The notes under the pieces were generated by a model. It was not told where the DNA came from, made no database searches, and saw only the letters and a program-made list of their open reading frames with translations. A DNA stretch of 48,886 nt from a bacterium (GTDB taxonomy: Bacteria; Actinomycetota; Acidimicrobiia; Spongiisociales; UBA5794): positions 1-48,886 of the forward strand of contig JAAETI010000710.1 of assembly GCA_024228555.1 (NCBI GenBank), given 5' to 3'. The translations under genes and the position numbers were made by a program. Within the stretch, counting starts at the first letter, position 1. Each line of letters starts with the position of its first letter. Of this stretch, positions 17,462 through 25,557 are shown one piece after another.

Positions 17462-17503
17462 GGGCCCCGGGGATTCCAGTCCTGGCAGGGGCCCTTTTAT
17501 TTT
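17462..17503 (+). terminator. Probable rho-independent terminator
   Basis: GGGCCCC at 17462-17468 pairs with GGGGCCC at 17488-17494, with a possible inner hairpin (CCAG/CTGG), followed by TTTTATTTT. The T-rich side makes it active on the plus strand, so it would stop read-through from the appendage operon (antisense to the lipoprotein) before the early promoter. Confidence 0.65.
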
Positions 17504-17524
17504 CGAAAAAGCCTGCTTTTGTTG

Positions 17525-17554
17525 TTGACATACGGAAATAGAAAGCACACAGTA
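17525..17554 (+). promoter_or_regulatory. Possible early promoter
   Basis: TTGACA at 17525-17530 is a consensus -35 box, followed by an AT-richer stretch. The -10 is weak (ACAGTA after an 18-base spacer). It lies just after the terminator and 47 bases before the first early gene (17601). Confidence 0.4.
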
Positions 17555-17600
17555 GGACTACCAAACGCGCTGGCTGGAACCGGCGGAAACGAGAATCACA

Positions 17601-17942
17601 GTGGAACGCGTCAATACCGCAACAGTTGAGGTCCTGAACCTCCGAAACGACTTCTGCGTCAACACCGCAGACATCTCCTACGTCCGCACGGTGGCCCTGG
17701 CCGACGGCGCCGGACGTCTGGAGATCGAGGAGCCCCGGCCGCTCCTGGTGACTTACGACACCGAGCGCGAATTGATCGACGTATGGCCTCACCCGGTCGG
17801 GGTGGAGACCCGCGTGCTGGTCCACGCCAAGGCAGCCACCGAGACCGGCGCAGCCGTCACCCTGACCGATGACGAGCGCGAGGCAATCGAAGACGCGCTG
17901 GTTGACGCGATTCGACGTGGCGAGGAGGCGGCGAGATCGTGA
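17601..17942 (+). CDS. Hypothetical early protein
   Basis: 113 residues, GTG start, first gene of the early operon. Not recognised. The N-terminal 60 residues look like beta strands and the C-terminal 30 (TDDEREAIEDALVDAIRRGEEA) a charged helix. No transmembrane or signal segment. The stop overlaps the next GTG start. Confidence 0.65.
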   Translation: MERVNTATVEVLNLRNDFCVNTADISYVRTVALADGAGRLEIEEPRPLLVTYDTERELIDVWPHPVGVETRVLVHAKAATETGAAVTLTDDEREAIEDALVDAIRRGEEAARS

Positions 17943-18241
17943 GCGCGATTATCACCCGAGACGACCTCCGCCGTTTCCGCGGAATAGGGCTGCGTCGATA
18001 CCGCCGCCAACCGAACGGGTATCGGCCCAAGGCCTGGTCCTGCGGATTTACTCACAGGACAAAAAACGAAATCGATTTTGTCCTTCATAACGGCGGCGGA
18101 TTGGGGGTCTATCTGAACGCAGTTAGCCCAGTATCCGCGCGACTCAGCCATGACTACGAAACCGTGCACGAGGCATTGGCCGACCTTGACAGGCTCCGCC
18201 TTTTGATGGGCTTGCTAATTGGGAAGGCGGTGCAGTCATGA
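17939..18241 (+). CDS. Hypothetical basic early protein
   Basis: 100 residues, GTG start in a GTGA overlap. The N-terminal 40 residues are very basic (RRFRGIGLRRYRRQPNGYR), which would suit nucleic-acid binding. The rest forms a helix-rich end. No family is recognised. The stop overlaps the next ATG. Confidence 0.6.
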   Translation: MSAIITRDDLRRFRGIGLRRYRRQPNGYRPKAWSCGFTHRTKNEIDFVLHNGGGLGVYLNAVSPVSARLSHDYETVHEALADLDRLRLLMGLLIGKAVQS

Positions 18242-18762
18242 GCGATCCAATCACAGACGACCAGATCGATGCCCTGGAGACTGAGGCCGGCGAACATGGC
18301 GACTTAGAAATGGTGGCCATTTGCCGGCGTGCACGCGATGGATCGAAGTCTGCGCGCCAGGAGGTGGCTCGCTGTATCGACGCGGCCCGTGCGATGGATG
18401 ATGGGCGTAGCGACCACGGCCTGACGATCGAAGACTTGCAGGCGCTGTGGGATGCGGGCTTTCGCTACTTCCAGGCCGAAGAGAGATCCTCAGAGAGATC
18501 CTCATGGTCCTGGAATCGGGACCGTGAGCTTGGGGATGACTGGATTCACTGCCACAGACCGGGGCACTTCGATATAAGTGCGAGTTATTCCGATTTGGGC
18601 CGGCGGGACGTCTACACGCACGGATGGCCGTCCGTACACAAGGCCATCGCGGCGTGTGAGATTATTCGAGAGAATGCGATGGCGCTCCGAGTTTCATTGG
18701 ATGCGCTGCGATTAGATGGGCAGAATCGAAAAGCCTTCCTGGCGTCTCCGGGGGTGAAATGA
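18238..18762 (+). CDS. Hypothetical protein with conserved phage N-terminal helix pair
   Basis: 174 residues. Residues 5-50 (ITDDQIDALETEAGEHGDLE, then AICRRARDG and AARAMD) are a short motif found at the start of many small phage and metagenome proteins; its function is unknown to me. A 12-bp tandem repeat near 18481-18505 encodes ERSSERSS. The C-terminal part is unrecognised. Start and stop both overlap neighbours. Confidence 0.65.
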   Translation: MSDPITDDQIDALETEAGEHGDLEMVAICRRARDGSKSARQEVARCIDAARAMDDGRSDHGLTIEDLQALWDAGFRYFQAEERSSERSSWSWNRDRELGDDWIHCHRPGHFDISASYSDLGRRDVYTHGWPSVHKAIAACEIIRENAMALRVSLDALRLDGQNRKAFLASPGVK

Positions 18763-18977
18763 TGAACGACGAAATCAAAACCAGCATGCAATGGATCGGC
18801 GCCGCGGGCGTGTACGAATGCCGGGTAATCTCGCCAGACGGCCGGATCGCACGGTCGGCGCTCAAGCACACCCGCGGAGAGGCGCTTATGTGGATCTCTG
18901 AAAACCTCGCGAGAGAGCTCGAAGATTGGGACCTGAGCGGTGGCGAGTGTGTCGCGGATCAGCATGCGGCTAGGTAA
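18759..18977 (+). CDS. Hypothetical small early protein
   Basis: 72 residues, ATGA overlap with the previous gene. Contains YECRVISPDGRIARSALKH, which resembles a small beta-hairpin, and a helical end. No family is recognised and no membrane segment is visible. Confidence 0.6.
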   Translation: MMNDEIKTSMQWIGAAGVYECRVISPDGRIARSALKHTRGEALMWISENLARELEDWDLSGGECVADQHAAR

Positions 18978-18997
18978 CTCCACTCGGAAGGATCAAA

Positions 18998-19303
18998 ATG
19001 TCCAGACAACTCGAAGAACTGAACCTCTACAGCAACCTCCTCCAAGGCATCGTGCTAGCGGTCGATACCGATCTTCACGGCGGGCGCCCCCTCTCCGAGT
19101 TCGAGTTCGAATCGTGGGCACGCGACGTGCACGAGAGGGTTCTCAAATTCCGCGAGGCGGGAGGAGACGCAGCACCCGCCAGATCAAACGATGACACGGC
19201 GCCGATCAACATAACCCCCCACCCAGTCGTCGAGCATCACTGCGCGGCATGTGGGCGGTTGATGACCCTGCTATTCGCGAATTGCGAGGGTTGCCGTGGC
19301 TGA
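18998..19303 (+). CDS. Small protein with a C-terminal zinc ribbon
   Basis: 101 residues. An acidic helical N-terminus is followed by a disordered Ala/Thr/Asp linker and a CAACGRLMTLLFANCEGC end, two CxxC knuckles typical of a zinc ribbon. AAGGA precedes the ATG. Its last eight bases overlap the next GTG-started gene. One of several CxxC mini-proteins in this region; a nucleic-acid or protein-contact role is likely but not shown. Confidence 0.65.
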   Translation: MSRQLEELNLYSNLLQGIVLAVDTDLHGGRPLSEFEFESWARDVHERVLKFREAGGDAAPARSNDDTAPINITPHPVVEHHCAACGRLMTLLFANCEGCRG

Positions 19304-19574
19304 CAAACATTGGGCGAAGCAGCTACAGACCTGGGTGGACGACGGAACGTTTGAGCGGATGGACGATGCGATTAGGAGCGATCGGACTGTCAAGATCCCA
19401 CGATCCGATGGGTCAGTATCGGACGGCCGCATCACTGGCTTTGGGTTTGGCGGACGATCGGTATCCGTCCGATTCCAAACGCCGGAAGGTGAGCGGTTCA
19501 AGACCATCGCCATCGATGATTTCCTCGAACTCAACCCGACTTTCGGGCCATACTTGAAGGAGGCGATTCCATGA
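19296..19574 (+). CDS. Hypothetical early protein
   Basis: 92 residues, GTG start overlapping the previous gene by eight bases. The core (TVKIPRSDGSVSDGRITGFG, then VSVRFQTPEGERFKTI) reads as a small beta barrel. No family recognised. GGAGGCG precedes the following gene region rather than this one. Confidence 0.6.
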   Translation: MADKHWAKQLQTWVDDGTFERMDDAIRSDRTVKIPRSDGSVSDGRITGFGFGGRSVSVRFQTPEGERFKTIAIDDFLELNPTFGPYLKEAIP

Positions 19575-19595
19575 CGACCGACCAAAGGATAGCTA

Positions 19596-19967
19596 ATGGA
19601 ACTCAGAAGACCGATTAACAGTGAAGCAATAGGGCGAGGAGATCGCTATCCGGAGGCTGAAGTCGACGGATCTGTTGCGTTTCAGCTATGGCATCCCCAG
19701 TGGGGCGGCTACTGTGCCCCGTGCGTGGTCGTCTTCAGCAAGAGCCCCCAGGATGGTGTGGGCGGATGCTTCGACGTCTACGAGTTTCACGACGGCGAGT
19801 TTCCAACAGAACACAACACGTTCAGACGCCACTACTGTGATGCTGATCAGATCGTAGAATTTGGGCTCCGGATTATAGAAATGATGGCGAGCTGCGGGAT
19901 CAGACATCGTTGCGATCCGTGGCTAGACCGGACGATCAAGCGCATCGAGGCAATCAAGAGCATGTGA
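19596..19967 (+). CDS. Hypothetical early protein
   Basis: 123 residues, not recognised. Five cysteines are scattered (GYCAPC early, then CFD, HYC and CGIRHRC), so a metal site is possible but not clear. No membrane segment. It is followed by a 40-base gap with AAGGAGATAATA before the next gene. Confidence 0.6.
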   Translation: MELRRPINSEAIGRGDRYPEAEVDGSVAFQLWHPQWGGYCAPCVVVFSKSPQDGVGGCFDVYEFHDGEFPTEHNTFRRHYCDADQIVEFGLRIIEMMASCGIRHRCDPWLDRTIKRIEAIKSM

Positions 19968-20007
19968 CAGAAGCGCCCGTACCACACCTGAAGGAGATAA
20001 TAAGCAC

Positions 20008-20355
20008 ATGAATCACAAAGTGAAGATGTTCGAGATCCGCGATCGAGGGACGTTCATCCCCGCAATTGCGGTACGGCTCAAGCCAGTGAACGAGGCAGAG
20101 CGGTACTTGGCTGCGCGTGCTGGATACGGTGTCCGCCCGTGGGAGCAGGGCGAATATGTCTTGCTAACGCGCCTGAGTGGCGATGAGCCCACGACGCACC
20201 ATGCCCCGGAACATTGGGGCGGCCGCACGATGCCCGTGGCGCACCGGCACATCACTGAATCGTGGGACGACTTGGAGACCGGCCAGGTAATCGACGTCGA
20301 ACACGTGCTTGGAGAGACTGCCGAGCCGAAGAAAAGCGAGCAAAATGCCGACTGA
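20008..20355 (+). CDS. Hypothetical early protein
   Basis: 115 residues with a strong AAGGAGATAATAAGCAC leader, suggesting good expression. The middle has a YVLLTRLSGDEPTTHHAPEH segment with several histidines. No family is recognised. The stop lies 10 bases inside the next gene. Confidence 0.6.
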   Translation: MNHKVKMFEIRDRGTFIPAIAVRLKPVNEAERYLAARAGYGVRPWEQGEYVLLTRLSGDEPTTHHAPEHWGGRTMPVAHRHITESWDDLETGQVIDVEHVLGETAEPKKSEQNAD

Positions 20356-21250
20356 TTCACCACCGCGAATCTCACAATCCGTCGCTAAGGTGCTGCTCAA
20401 GCAAGGCCCATTCCACGCCTGGCACGCGCACCGCGAGCTCGGCGGTGGGATCGAGAGGACCTCGAAGGCCATGGAGGGAGGCACGCTGATCGATGAACTG
20501 GGGTTCATCCGTGGCGAGCCTGTGGACGCTACAAGGGATCTTGTGTGGACGATGAAAGGAGAGGAAGTCGCAGGGTCATTGATAGAGCGCAGGGCCGGCA
20601 AGGTCGTCATTACCGGGGAGTTCAAAACCCTGCAAACAAATGCAGCGAAGGCGTGGAGGGATGCGGTCCGTGAGGACGGGTGCGTTCCCGTGCTGCAACA
20701 CGTGGCCGATGCTGTGATCCCGGCTATCGACAAGGTCAGGGCTGCGTTTCAGGCCGCTGGATTCAACCTCGAGGCCGCACACGTCAAAGAGCGGATCCAC
20801 TGGGATCACGATGGCATCCCATGCGAAGGGGAGCCGGACGTGTGGGAGATCGTAGACGGCATGATGGAGGTCGTCGATCTGAAAACAACCGAGACGTACG
20901 ACCCTGCGCGGATTGCCCGCTCTGCTGTGGTCGACTGGGCGATCCAGCGCGCGGCCTATCTCGATGGGCTTAGCCGGTTGCATCCCGACTTTGCAGGGCG
21001 CCAGCGCTGGCGCTGGCTCGTCGGCGAGCAAAAACACCCCCACTTTGTGGCGTGGGCGACGGATGGAGATTGGGGACTTCGCCAGATCGGCGAATCACAA
21101 TGGGCGCGGGCCGTGCAGTGGTGGGGCCGGCTCCTGGATCTGGGTTGGGACAAGCCGTGGAAGCCTGAAGATCTACAACTCGAAGCGCCGGAGTATGCCG
21201 TCGCGCAAGAAGAGAGAGAGGCGATGGAATATGAAGACTCGAACCTTTGA
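20345..21250 (+). CDS. PD-(D/E)XK nuclease, RecB/Cas4-like
   Basis: 301 residues from the ATG at 20345 (an in-frame upstream start at 20309 is possible). N-terminus SPPRISQSVAKVLLKQGPFH, then KAMEGGTLIDELGF. The catalytic core is GEPDVWEIVDG followed by MEVVDLKTTE, and a QRAAYLDGL segment gives the QxxxY motif of the RecB family. It would process DNA ends with the RecA-like ATPase encoded next (overlap of 20 bases), a common phage recombination pair. No helicase domain is present. Confidence 0.82.
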   Translation: MPTDSPPRISQSVAKVLLKQGPFHAWHAHRELGGGIERTSKAMEGGTLIDELGFIRGEPVDATRDLVWTMKGEEVAGSLIERRAGKVVITGEFKTLQTNAAKAWRDAVREDGCVPVLQHVADAVIPAIDKVRAAFQAAGFNLEAAHVKERIHWDHDGIPCEGEPDVWEIVDGMMEVVDLKTTETYDPARIARSAVVDWAIQRAAYLDGLSRLHPDFAGRQRWRWLVGEQKHPHFVAWATDGDWGLRQIGESQWARAVQWWGRLLDLGWDKPWKPEDLQLEAPEYAVAQEEREAMEYEDSNL

Positions 21251-22091
21251 AGATTCAAAAGCCGTGCGCGCTGCGGTACCCCTTCTTGTGGGGCTGTCTG
21301 GGCCGTCTGGTTGCGGCAAGACTTTCTCCGCCCTGCGCCTTGCAACGGGGATGCAATCTGTCACCGGCGGTCAGATCTTCGTGATCGACACCGAGGCAAA
21401 GCGAGCGCTCCACTACGCCGACCAGTTCGACTTCCGTCACGTCCCATTCGGCGCCCCGTTCTCCCCGCTGGATTACCTCGCGGCGATCGAACACTGCGTA
21501 AACAAGGGCGCCAAGATCATCGTGATCGATTCGATGAGCCACGAGCACGAGGGGCCGGGCGGGGTGCTGGAGTGGCATGCTGAGAAGCTTGAGAAGCTCT
21601 CGAGCGGCGACTACAAGCGCGCCCAAAAACTAACCATGCTCGCGTGGCAGGAACCCAAGGCAGCGAGGCGCCGGCTTCTGAACACGATCGTTCAGCTGGG
21701 CGTGAACATGATTTTTTGCTTTCGAGCGAAAGAGAAACTCAAAATGGTCAGGGGCAAGGATCCGATCCCGCTCGGGTGGATGCCGATCGCCGGGCCGGAG
21801 TTCGTCTATGAGATGACCTGCTCTATGCTCCTGCCTCCAGGCTCTCAAGGCGTGCCCGACTGGCGCCCTGAACACCCAGGCGAAAAGGCCATGACGAAAC
21901 TGCCGATTCAGTTTCAGGCGCTGGCCAAATATGACGGGCCGATCACCGAGAAGATAGGCGAGAATATGGCGACGTGGGCGGCCGGAGGTTCGAGCCCGCG
22001 AAAGCAGGAGGTGCCGCCAAAAGTAGAATCCGGCAGCGATCCGGGTGAACCCGAGCCCGCCCCGGATTCCGGGACAGATTGGATGAGCTGA
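21231..22091 (+). CDS. RecA-fold AAA ATPase, possibly Sak4-like recombinase
   Basis: 286 residues. Walker A is GPSGCGKTFSAL at about residue 25, Walker B-like KIIVIDSMSHEHEG at about 103. The segment FGAPFSPLDYLAAIEHC and IFCFRAKEKLKMVRG, then GWMPIAGPEFVYEM are shared by a phage ATPase family seen beside RecB-like nucleases. It may bind ssDNA or load onto DNA for recombination-dependent replication. The C-terminal 45 residues are Pro/Gly/Glu-rich and disordered. The start at 21231 overlaps the nuclease gene by 20 bases. Confidence 0.8.
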   Translation: MKTRTFEDSKAVRAAVPLLVGLSGPSGCGKTFSALRLATGMQSVTGGQIFVIDTEAKRALHYADQFDFRHVPFGAPFSPLDYLAAIEHCVNKGAKIIVIDSMSHEHEGPGGVLEWHAEKLEKLSSGDYKRAQKLTMLAWQEPKAARRRLLNTIVQLGVNMIFCFRAKEKLKMVRGKDPIPLGWMPIAGPEFVYEMTCSMLLPPGSQGVPDWRPEHPGEKAMTKLPIQFQALAKYDGPITEKIGENMATWAAGGSSPRKQEVPPKVESGSDPGEPEPAPDSGTDWMS

Positions 22092-22093
22092 AA

Positions 22094-22357
22094 ATGTCCG
22101 CGACGATTGAAATGGAAGTGGCGGCGACGGTCTCAGTAACCAAGCTTGCGGAAGCGTTCTCCGGAATGGGTTTATTCAGTCAGGCAGAGTTCTTTCGCGT
22201 TGTTGCCGACAAGTTCGGGCGGTTCGCGTACGACGGCGGCATACGTCAACGTGACTGGCTCGCGCTTGCACTTTGCCATGAACGGGACGGTAACCACGAA
22301 GCCCGAGAATGGATCCTTCTTCTCTCGAAAGCGATCCAGGATGAGAAAGCGCCATGA
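22094..22357 (+). CDS. Hypothetical small early protein
   Basis: 87 residues from the ATG at 22094, with GGATGAG upstream; a TTG at 22079 would overlap the ATPase stop. Mostly helical, with VVADKFGRFAYDGGIRQRDW and a Trp-containing end. No family is recognised. The stop overlaps the next start. Confidence 0.6.
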   Translation: MSATIEMEVAATVSVTKLAEAFSGMGLFSQAEFFRVVADKFGRFAYDGGIRQRDWLALALCHERDGNHEAREWILLLSKAIQDEKAP

Positions 22358-22494
22358 CCCACCACGACCTACCGCGCGCAGTCTACTGGTCACGCCTGGC
22401 CGACTGGGCCGTCTACCGCCTCCCCTTGTGGATCGTGGCGATCTCGCTGGTGGTCGGGGTGGTCACAGCGGCGCTCTGGATCGGCGGGTTATGA
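22354..22494 (+). CDS. Small single-pass membrane protein (46 residues)
   Basis: ATG overlaps the previous stop. A basic/aromatic N-terminus (about 23 residues) is followed by a hydrophobic segment LWIVAISLVVGVVTAALWIG at residues 25-44. It is immediately before a lipoprotein gene, overlapping at ATGATG. It could be a holin-like or membrane-anchor partner. Function is inferred only from topology. Confidence 0.6.
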   Translation: MTHHDLPRAVYWSRLADWAVYRLPLWIVAISLVVGVVTAALWIGGL

Positions 22495-23264
22495 TGCGCG
22501 CAATGACTATCCGATTCCTACCCCTGACTCTGCTCGTAGCCTGTGGATCACCGGGCGCAGACGCACTGCCCGAAGAGGCAGCCGCACCGCTTGCGGTCGT
22601 GGTCGACGCCGACGGTTGGGAAGGCGTACCTCCACCGCCGGATCCTCTCCCCAAGGCCTTCCCCCCTGAGCCACCCGGGTTCGGCAAGGTGGATCGATTC
22701 GTCTCGCATGACGAGGCCTGTTTCACGGTCACTCACGAACTTGTGCCGTACAAGTGGCGGGGGCCGGTCCGTATGTGGTGCCTCCACCGCAGCCACTCGT
22801 CGTCAAGGAACGGTACTGTGACATCGCGCGTCGATGGCTCGGAGATTCACGACCGAGATCGGCCGACCGCCTGGAGGTTCTGGAATCGTCTGGTGAGCAG
22901 GGGAGTCCTTGATCCGTACAAATGCCCATACCACGCGATCAATCGAAACCTAAAACATACTGCAAATTGCGTGAAACTCCGGCGTAACTGGCCATTCAAG
23001 GACGTCGAGCTCCCCGAAGCCACGAAACGCCAGTGGGCATTGCATCCCCACGATATGGAACGGTTCGGCGCCAGGGGACCGCATGACAACAACGGGAACG
23101 CGTTCAACCACATCCCCGGCTGTTGGGATCCGAAGCAACTGGAGCGGTTCGACGTGGGGATCACGGTAACCGTCTTGGCGTCGCTGAAGATCTGCGAGCG
23201 GTTCGGGTGCAAAACAAAATGGGACATCAAACGTTGCTGGGGCGGAAAGTGCGGGCCTGTGTGA
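22491..23264 (+). CDS. Lipoprotein, possible cell-wall-acting protein
   Basis: 257 residues. The signal peptide (LPLTLLVACG) ends with a lipobox cysteine near residue 18, followed by a Pro/Ala-rich linker to about residue 65. The C-terminal domain has paired cysteines and a HPHDMERFGARGPHDNNGNA segment followed by GCWDP, a pattern I associate with lytic transglycosylase-like phage proteins (RxGARGxxD and PGCW); this is only a weak match. It could remodel peptidoglycan during lysis or entry. The start overlaps the membrane-protein stop. Ends with a Cys-rich KRCWGGKCGPV. Confidence 0.55.
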   Translation: MMRAMTIRFLPLTLLVACGSPGADALPEEAAAPLAVVVDADGWEGVPPPPDPLPKAFPPEPPGFGKVDRFVSHDEACFTVTHELVPYKWRGPVRMWCLHRSHSSSRNGTVTSRVDGSEIHDRDRPTAWRFWNRLVSRGVLDPYKCPYHAINRNLKHTANCVKLRRNWPFKDVELPEATKRQWALHPHDMERFGARGPHDNNGNAFNHIPGCWDPKQLERFDVGITVTVLASLKICERFGCKTKWDIKRCWGGKCGPV

Positions 23265-23485
23265 GAAAGCGCCAGAAAACCAAGACCTATGCATCGTCGT
23301 GGCCCCACGACGCGCGGGTATCCGTGGGCATGCGAACCGGCGGACAGATCCGGATCTGCCTGGAGGATTACGGGGTTCTCCAGGACACCGGGCACGCGTT
23401 CGCCTACCTATCCCGGGCCCGGGCGAAGCTGCTGACCCAGGCGCTGGGGCGGATGCTTGAGGCGGAGGAAGGCGGGAGCATATGA
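23261..23485 (+). CDS. Hypothetical small basic protein
   Basis: 74 residues from the GTG at 23261, which overlaps the previous stop (GTGA); an ORF start at 23123 would lie inside the upstream gene and is not used. Basic N-terminus (RKRQKTKTY), then a region ending in a helix. No family is recognised. The stop overlaps the next ATG. Confidence 0.6.
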   Translation: MRKRQKTKTYASSWPHDARVSVGMRTGGQIRICLEDYGVLQDTGHAFAYLSRARAKLLTQALGRMLEAEEGGSI

Positions 23486-23823
23486 AGGTTGTGTATATCG
23501 CCGGACCATTCCGGGGCCCCACTGCTTGGGATGTCGAGCGAAACATCCGGCGGGCCGAGGAGCTTGCGTTTGAGGTCGCGAATTTGGGTGCGATGCCATT
23601 GTGCCCGCATACAAACACGCGATTCTTTGACGGAACTCTAACCGGTGATTTTTGGCTGCGAGGTACGATGGAGTTGCTCCGACGGTGTGACGCGATGATT
23701 CTCACCCCGGATGGGGAGAATTCGGCCGGGGCGTCTGCGGAGAGGGTTGAGGCCGAGCTTATCCGGATGCCTGTTTTTTACAATGTGCTGAGGTTGGAGG
23801 CATGGCTCGGGATCAGCAAGTAG
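23482..23823 (+). CDS. DUF4406 / nucleoside 2-deoxyribosyltransferase-like protein
   Basis: 113 residues with a Rossmann-like start VVYIAGPFRG, a MPLCPHTNTRFFDG segment and LRRCDAMILTPDGENSAGASAE. This matches the DUF4406 group related to nucleoside deoxyribosyltransferases. Family function is unsettled; nucleotide or NAD-like ligand handling is a reasonable guess. It overlaps the methyltransferase by 22 bases. Confidence 0.75.
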   Translation: MKVVYIAGPFRGPTAWDVERNIRRAEELAFEVANLGAMPLCPHTNTRFFDGTLTGDFWLRGTMELLRRCDAMILTPDGENSAGASAERVEAELIRMPVFYNVLRLEAWLGISK

Positions 23824-24564
23824 AAACCGGCGAAGGCTGGGAGATCCGGCTCGGGGATTGTCTCGATCCAGAGACCGGGTTGGCGTCGCTGGGGTCGGTG
23901 GATCATGTGATCACGGATCCGCCGTATAGCAAATGGACGCACAGTGGCGGCAGGGACGGCGTACGTAGATCAGATGGAAGGCCCAAGGCGGAGGCATTCA
24001 AGTTCGGTCACACGGTAAGCCCCAGTGCGGTCGCGCGCGCTATGTATCCAATCTCGCTGGATTGTGTTGTTCTGCGATGATCGGCATGCGGAGGCCATGT
24101 CTGCGGGTATCGAATCTGCGGGGCATCGGTGCGTTTCCTGGTGTGTGTGGATCAAGCCGAACGGGATGCCCCAAATGTCGGGCGACAAGCCCGCACAGGG
24201 GCACGAGCATATCTTGCTCGGCCATAGCATTGGAGGCGGGCGCCGTATGTGGAACGCAGGCGGAAAACGAGGTGTGTGGAAGGAAAACGTTGAGATGAAA
24301 GATCGGCTGCACCCCACACAGAAGCCCGTCCTCCTTATGGAGTCCCTAGTTTCCGACTTCACAGATCCCGGCGAACTAATCTGCGACCCCTTCGCAGGAT
24401 CCGGCACCACCGGCGTCGCATGCATCCGCCTCGGCCGTCGGTTCATCGGGTGGGAGAAGGATCCCGAGTTTTTCGAGACCGCGGTAAAACGGCTTCGCAA
24501 GACCAGACAGCAGATCACGATCTTCGACGCGAAACCGCAGGGGAAACAGGAAGGCTTGTTTTGA
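23802..24564 (+). pseudogene. DNA adenine methyltransferase split by a frameshift
   Basis: Frame 1 (23802-24080) encodes EIRLGDCLDPETG and the DPPY catalytic motif (VDHVITDPPYSKW), then runs to a stop. A second frame covers 24025-24564 with WIVLFCDDRHAEAM, HPTQKPVLLMESLV and DPFAGSGTTGVAC (the SAM-binding motif). The match is continuous if the frame changes once between about 24045 and 24060. The frame changes forward by one base. It is a D12/N4-N6 methyltransferase that would protect or mark phage DNA. Either the gene is broken, or there is a sequencing error, or a programmed +1 shift; no homopolymer is present at the site. Confidence 0.8.
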
Positions 24565-24899
24565 CCAGCCTCACCCCCCAGAGAATGGCCCCGCCGCGGC
24601 TTGGCGACGCCTACGTTGGCCCGGAGCCGCGGAGCTTTGAACACGAGATCACCGCCGGCGATGTAGAAGCGATCGGCGCGTCGTCGCTCGTCCCATGTTT
24701 TGAGATCGGGGCGCCGGTTCACTGCGAGCTGCCGCCGGAGCCATTGCGGTGGTGGGAGTTCGCGCGCGAAGACGTTGGTTTTGATTCGCTCCCGCCGCCG
24801 TCCGGGTTTACGCGGCGCCAGTGGCGGACCCGCATACAGCAGGCAGATCGCAGTGAATGGCATTACAACCCGATGACAGACCGGCCGCCGACGCCATGA
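24561..24899 (+). CDS. Hypothetical early protein
   Basis: 112 residues from the TTG at 24561, which overlaps the methyltransferase stop (TTGA) and has AGGAAGG six bases upstream; an ATG at 24585 has no such site. Contains PPPSGFTRRQWRTRIQQAD. The sequence is rich in Pro and Trp and has no recognised domain. The stop overlaps the next ATG. Confidence 0.6.
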   Translation: MTSLTPQRMAPPRLGDAYVGPEPRSFEHEITAGDVEAIGASSLVPCFEIGAPVHCELPPEPLRWWEFAREDVGFDSLPPPSGFTRRQWRTRIQQADRSEWHYNPMTDRPPTP

Positions 24900-25282
24900 A
24901 ACCCCCGCCCCCACCCACCGAGCGCGACGAAGCGCGGATCTTCACAGACTGGATGGACCAGCGCGGGATCCTTTTCTGGAAAATACCAAACGAGCAGATC
25001 CTTCTCTCCACTCTCCCGAAGATCCGGCGGTTCAAAGTTCTTAGCCACATGAAGGCTGAGGGCTTCACCACCGGCGCGCACGACTACATCATTTTCTCTG
25101 GACCCAGGGGGGTGAGGCTTCGGGGCCTCCCTGGGATTACCATCGAGCTGAAACGGATCGACGGCACCGCAACCGCTGACCAGCTTGCGTGGGTCGCGAT
25201 CCTCGAAGGGCTCGGCTGGCAGTCAGACATCGCCCACGGCGCCGACCATGCAATCCAGATTCTGGAGGAGTGTTTCCGATGA
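24896..25282 (+). CDS. VRR-NUC domain nuclease
   Basis: 128 residues from the ATGA overlap at 24896. The core GAHDYIIFSG, then GITIELKRIDGTATADQLAW and EGLGWQSDIAHGADHAI has the VRR-NUC order: an Asp in the first strand, the ExK motif and a Gln. VRR-NUC nucleases cut flaps or DNA junctions, so it may resolve replication or recombination intermediates. The position next to other DNA enzymes is supporting. Confidence 0.82.
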   Translation: MKPPPPPTERDEARIFTDWMDQRGILFWKIPNEQILLSTLPKIRRFKVLSHMKAEGFTTGAHDYIIFSGPRGVRLRGLPGITIELKRIDGTATADQLAWVAILEGLGWQSDIAHGADHAIQILEECFR

Positions 25283-25557
25283 TCACAGCACAGATCTATG
25301 AGTGCACGAGATGCCACGTAGAAAAGCACCCCAGCGCGTTCCCCAAGCACCGCGGAACCAGGCGGCGGCAAGCGATCTGCTACGCCTGCCAGCAGGACCC
25401 CTACAGCAAGCGCAGGGGCGACGAACTGCGGCGCACCCGGGCCGAGCTGGCAACCCAAAAAGCCGACAGGGCGGAGCGAGAGGCCGCCGAGGAAGCCGCT
25501 GAGGCCGCGCAGGTTGAGGCTGATCTGCGGGCGGTGCGGGAGGAGGCGGGGTGCTAG
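25279..25557 (+). CDS. Zinc-knuckle protein with C-terminal coiled coil
   Basis: 92 residues from ATG at 25279 in an ATGA overlap. N-terminal CTRCHVEKHPSAF and CYACQQDP make two CxxC pairs of a zinc ribbon or HNH-type core. From residue 50 a long acidic helix of repeated Ala/Glu/Arg forms a coiled coil. No catalytic His is obvious, so HNH activity is not claimed. Its last seven bases overlap the next gene, with a CGGGGTGCTAGA junction found again at 26170. Confidence 0.6.
   Translation: MITAQIYECTRCHVEKHPSAFPKHRGTRRRQAICYACQQDPYSKRRGDELRRTRAELATQKADRAEREAAEEAAEAAQVEADLRAVREEAGC

Noticed and set aside
20913-21230. Long N-terminal extension of the RecA-like ATPase
   Set aside because: It would overlap the nuclease gene in another frame for about 320 bases; the ATG at 21231 directly before the conserved core is better.
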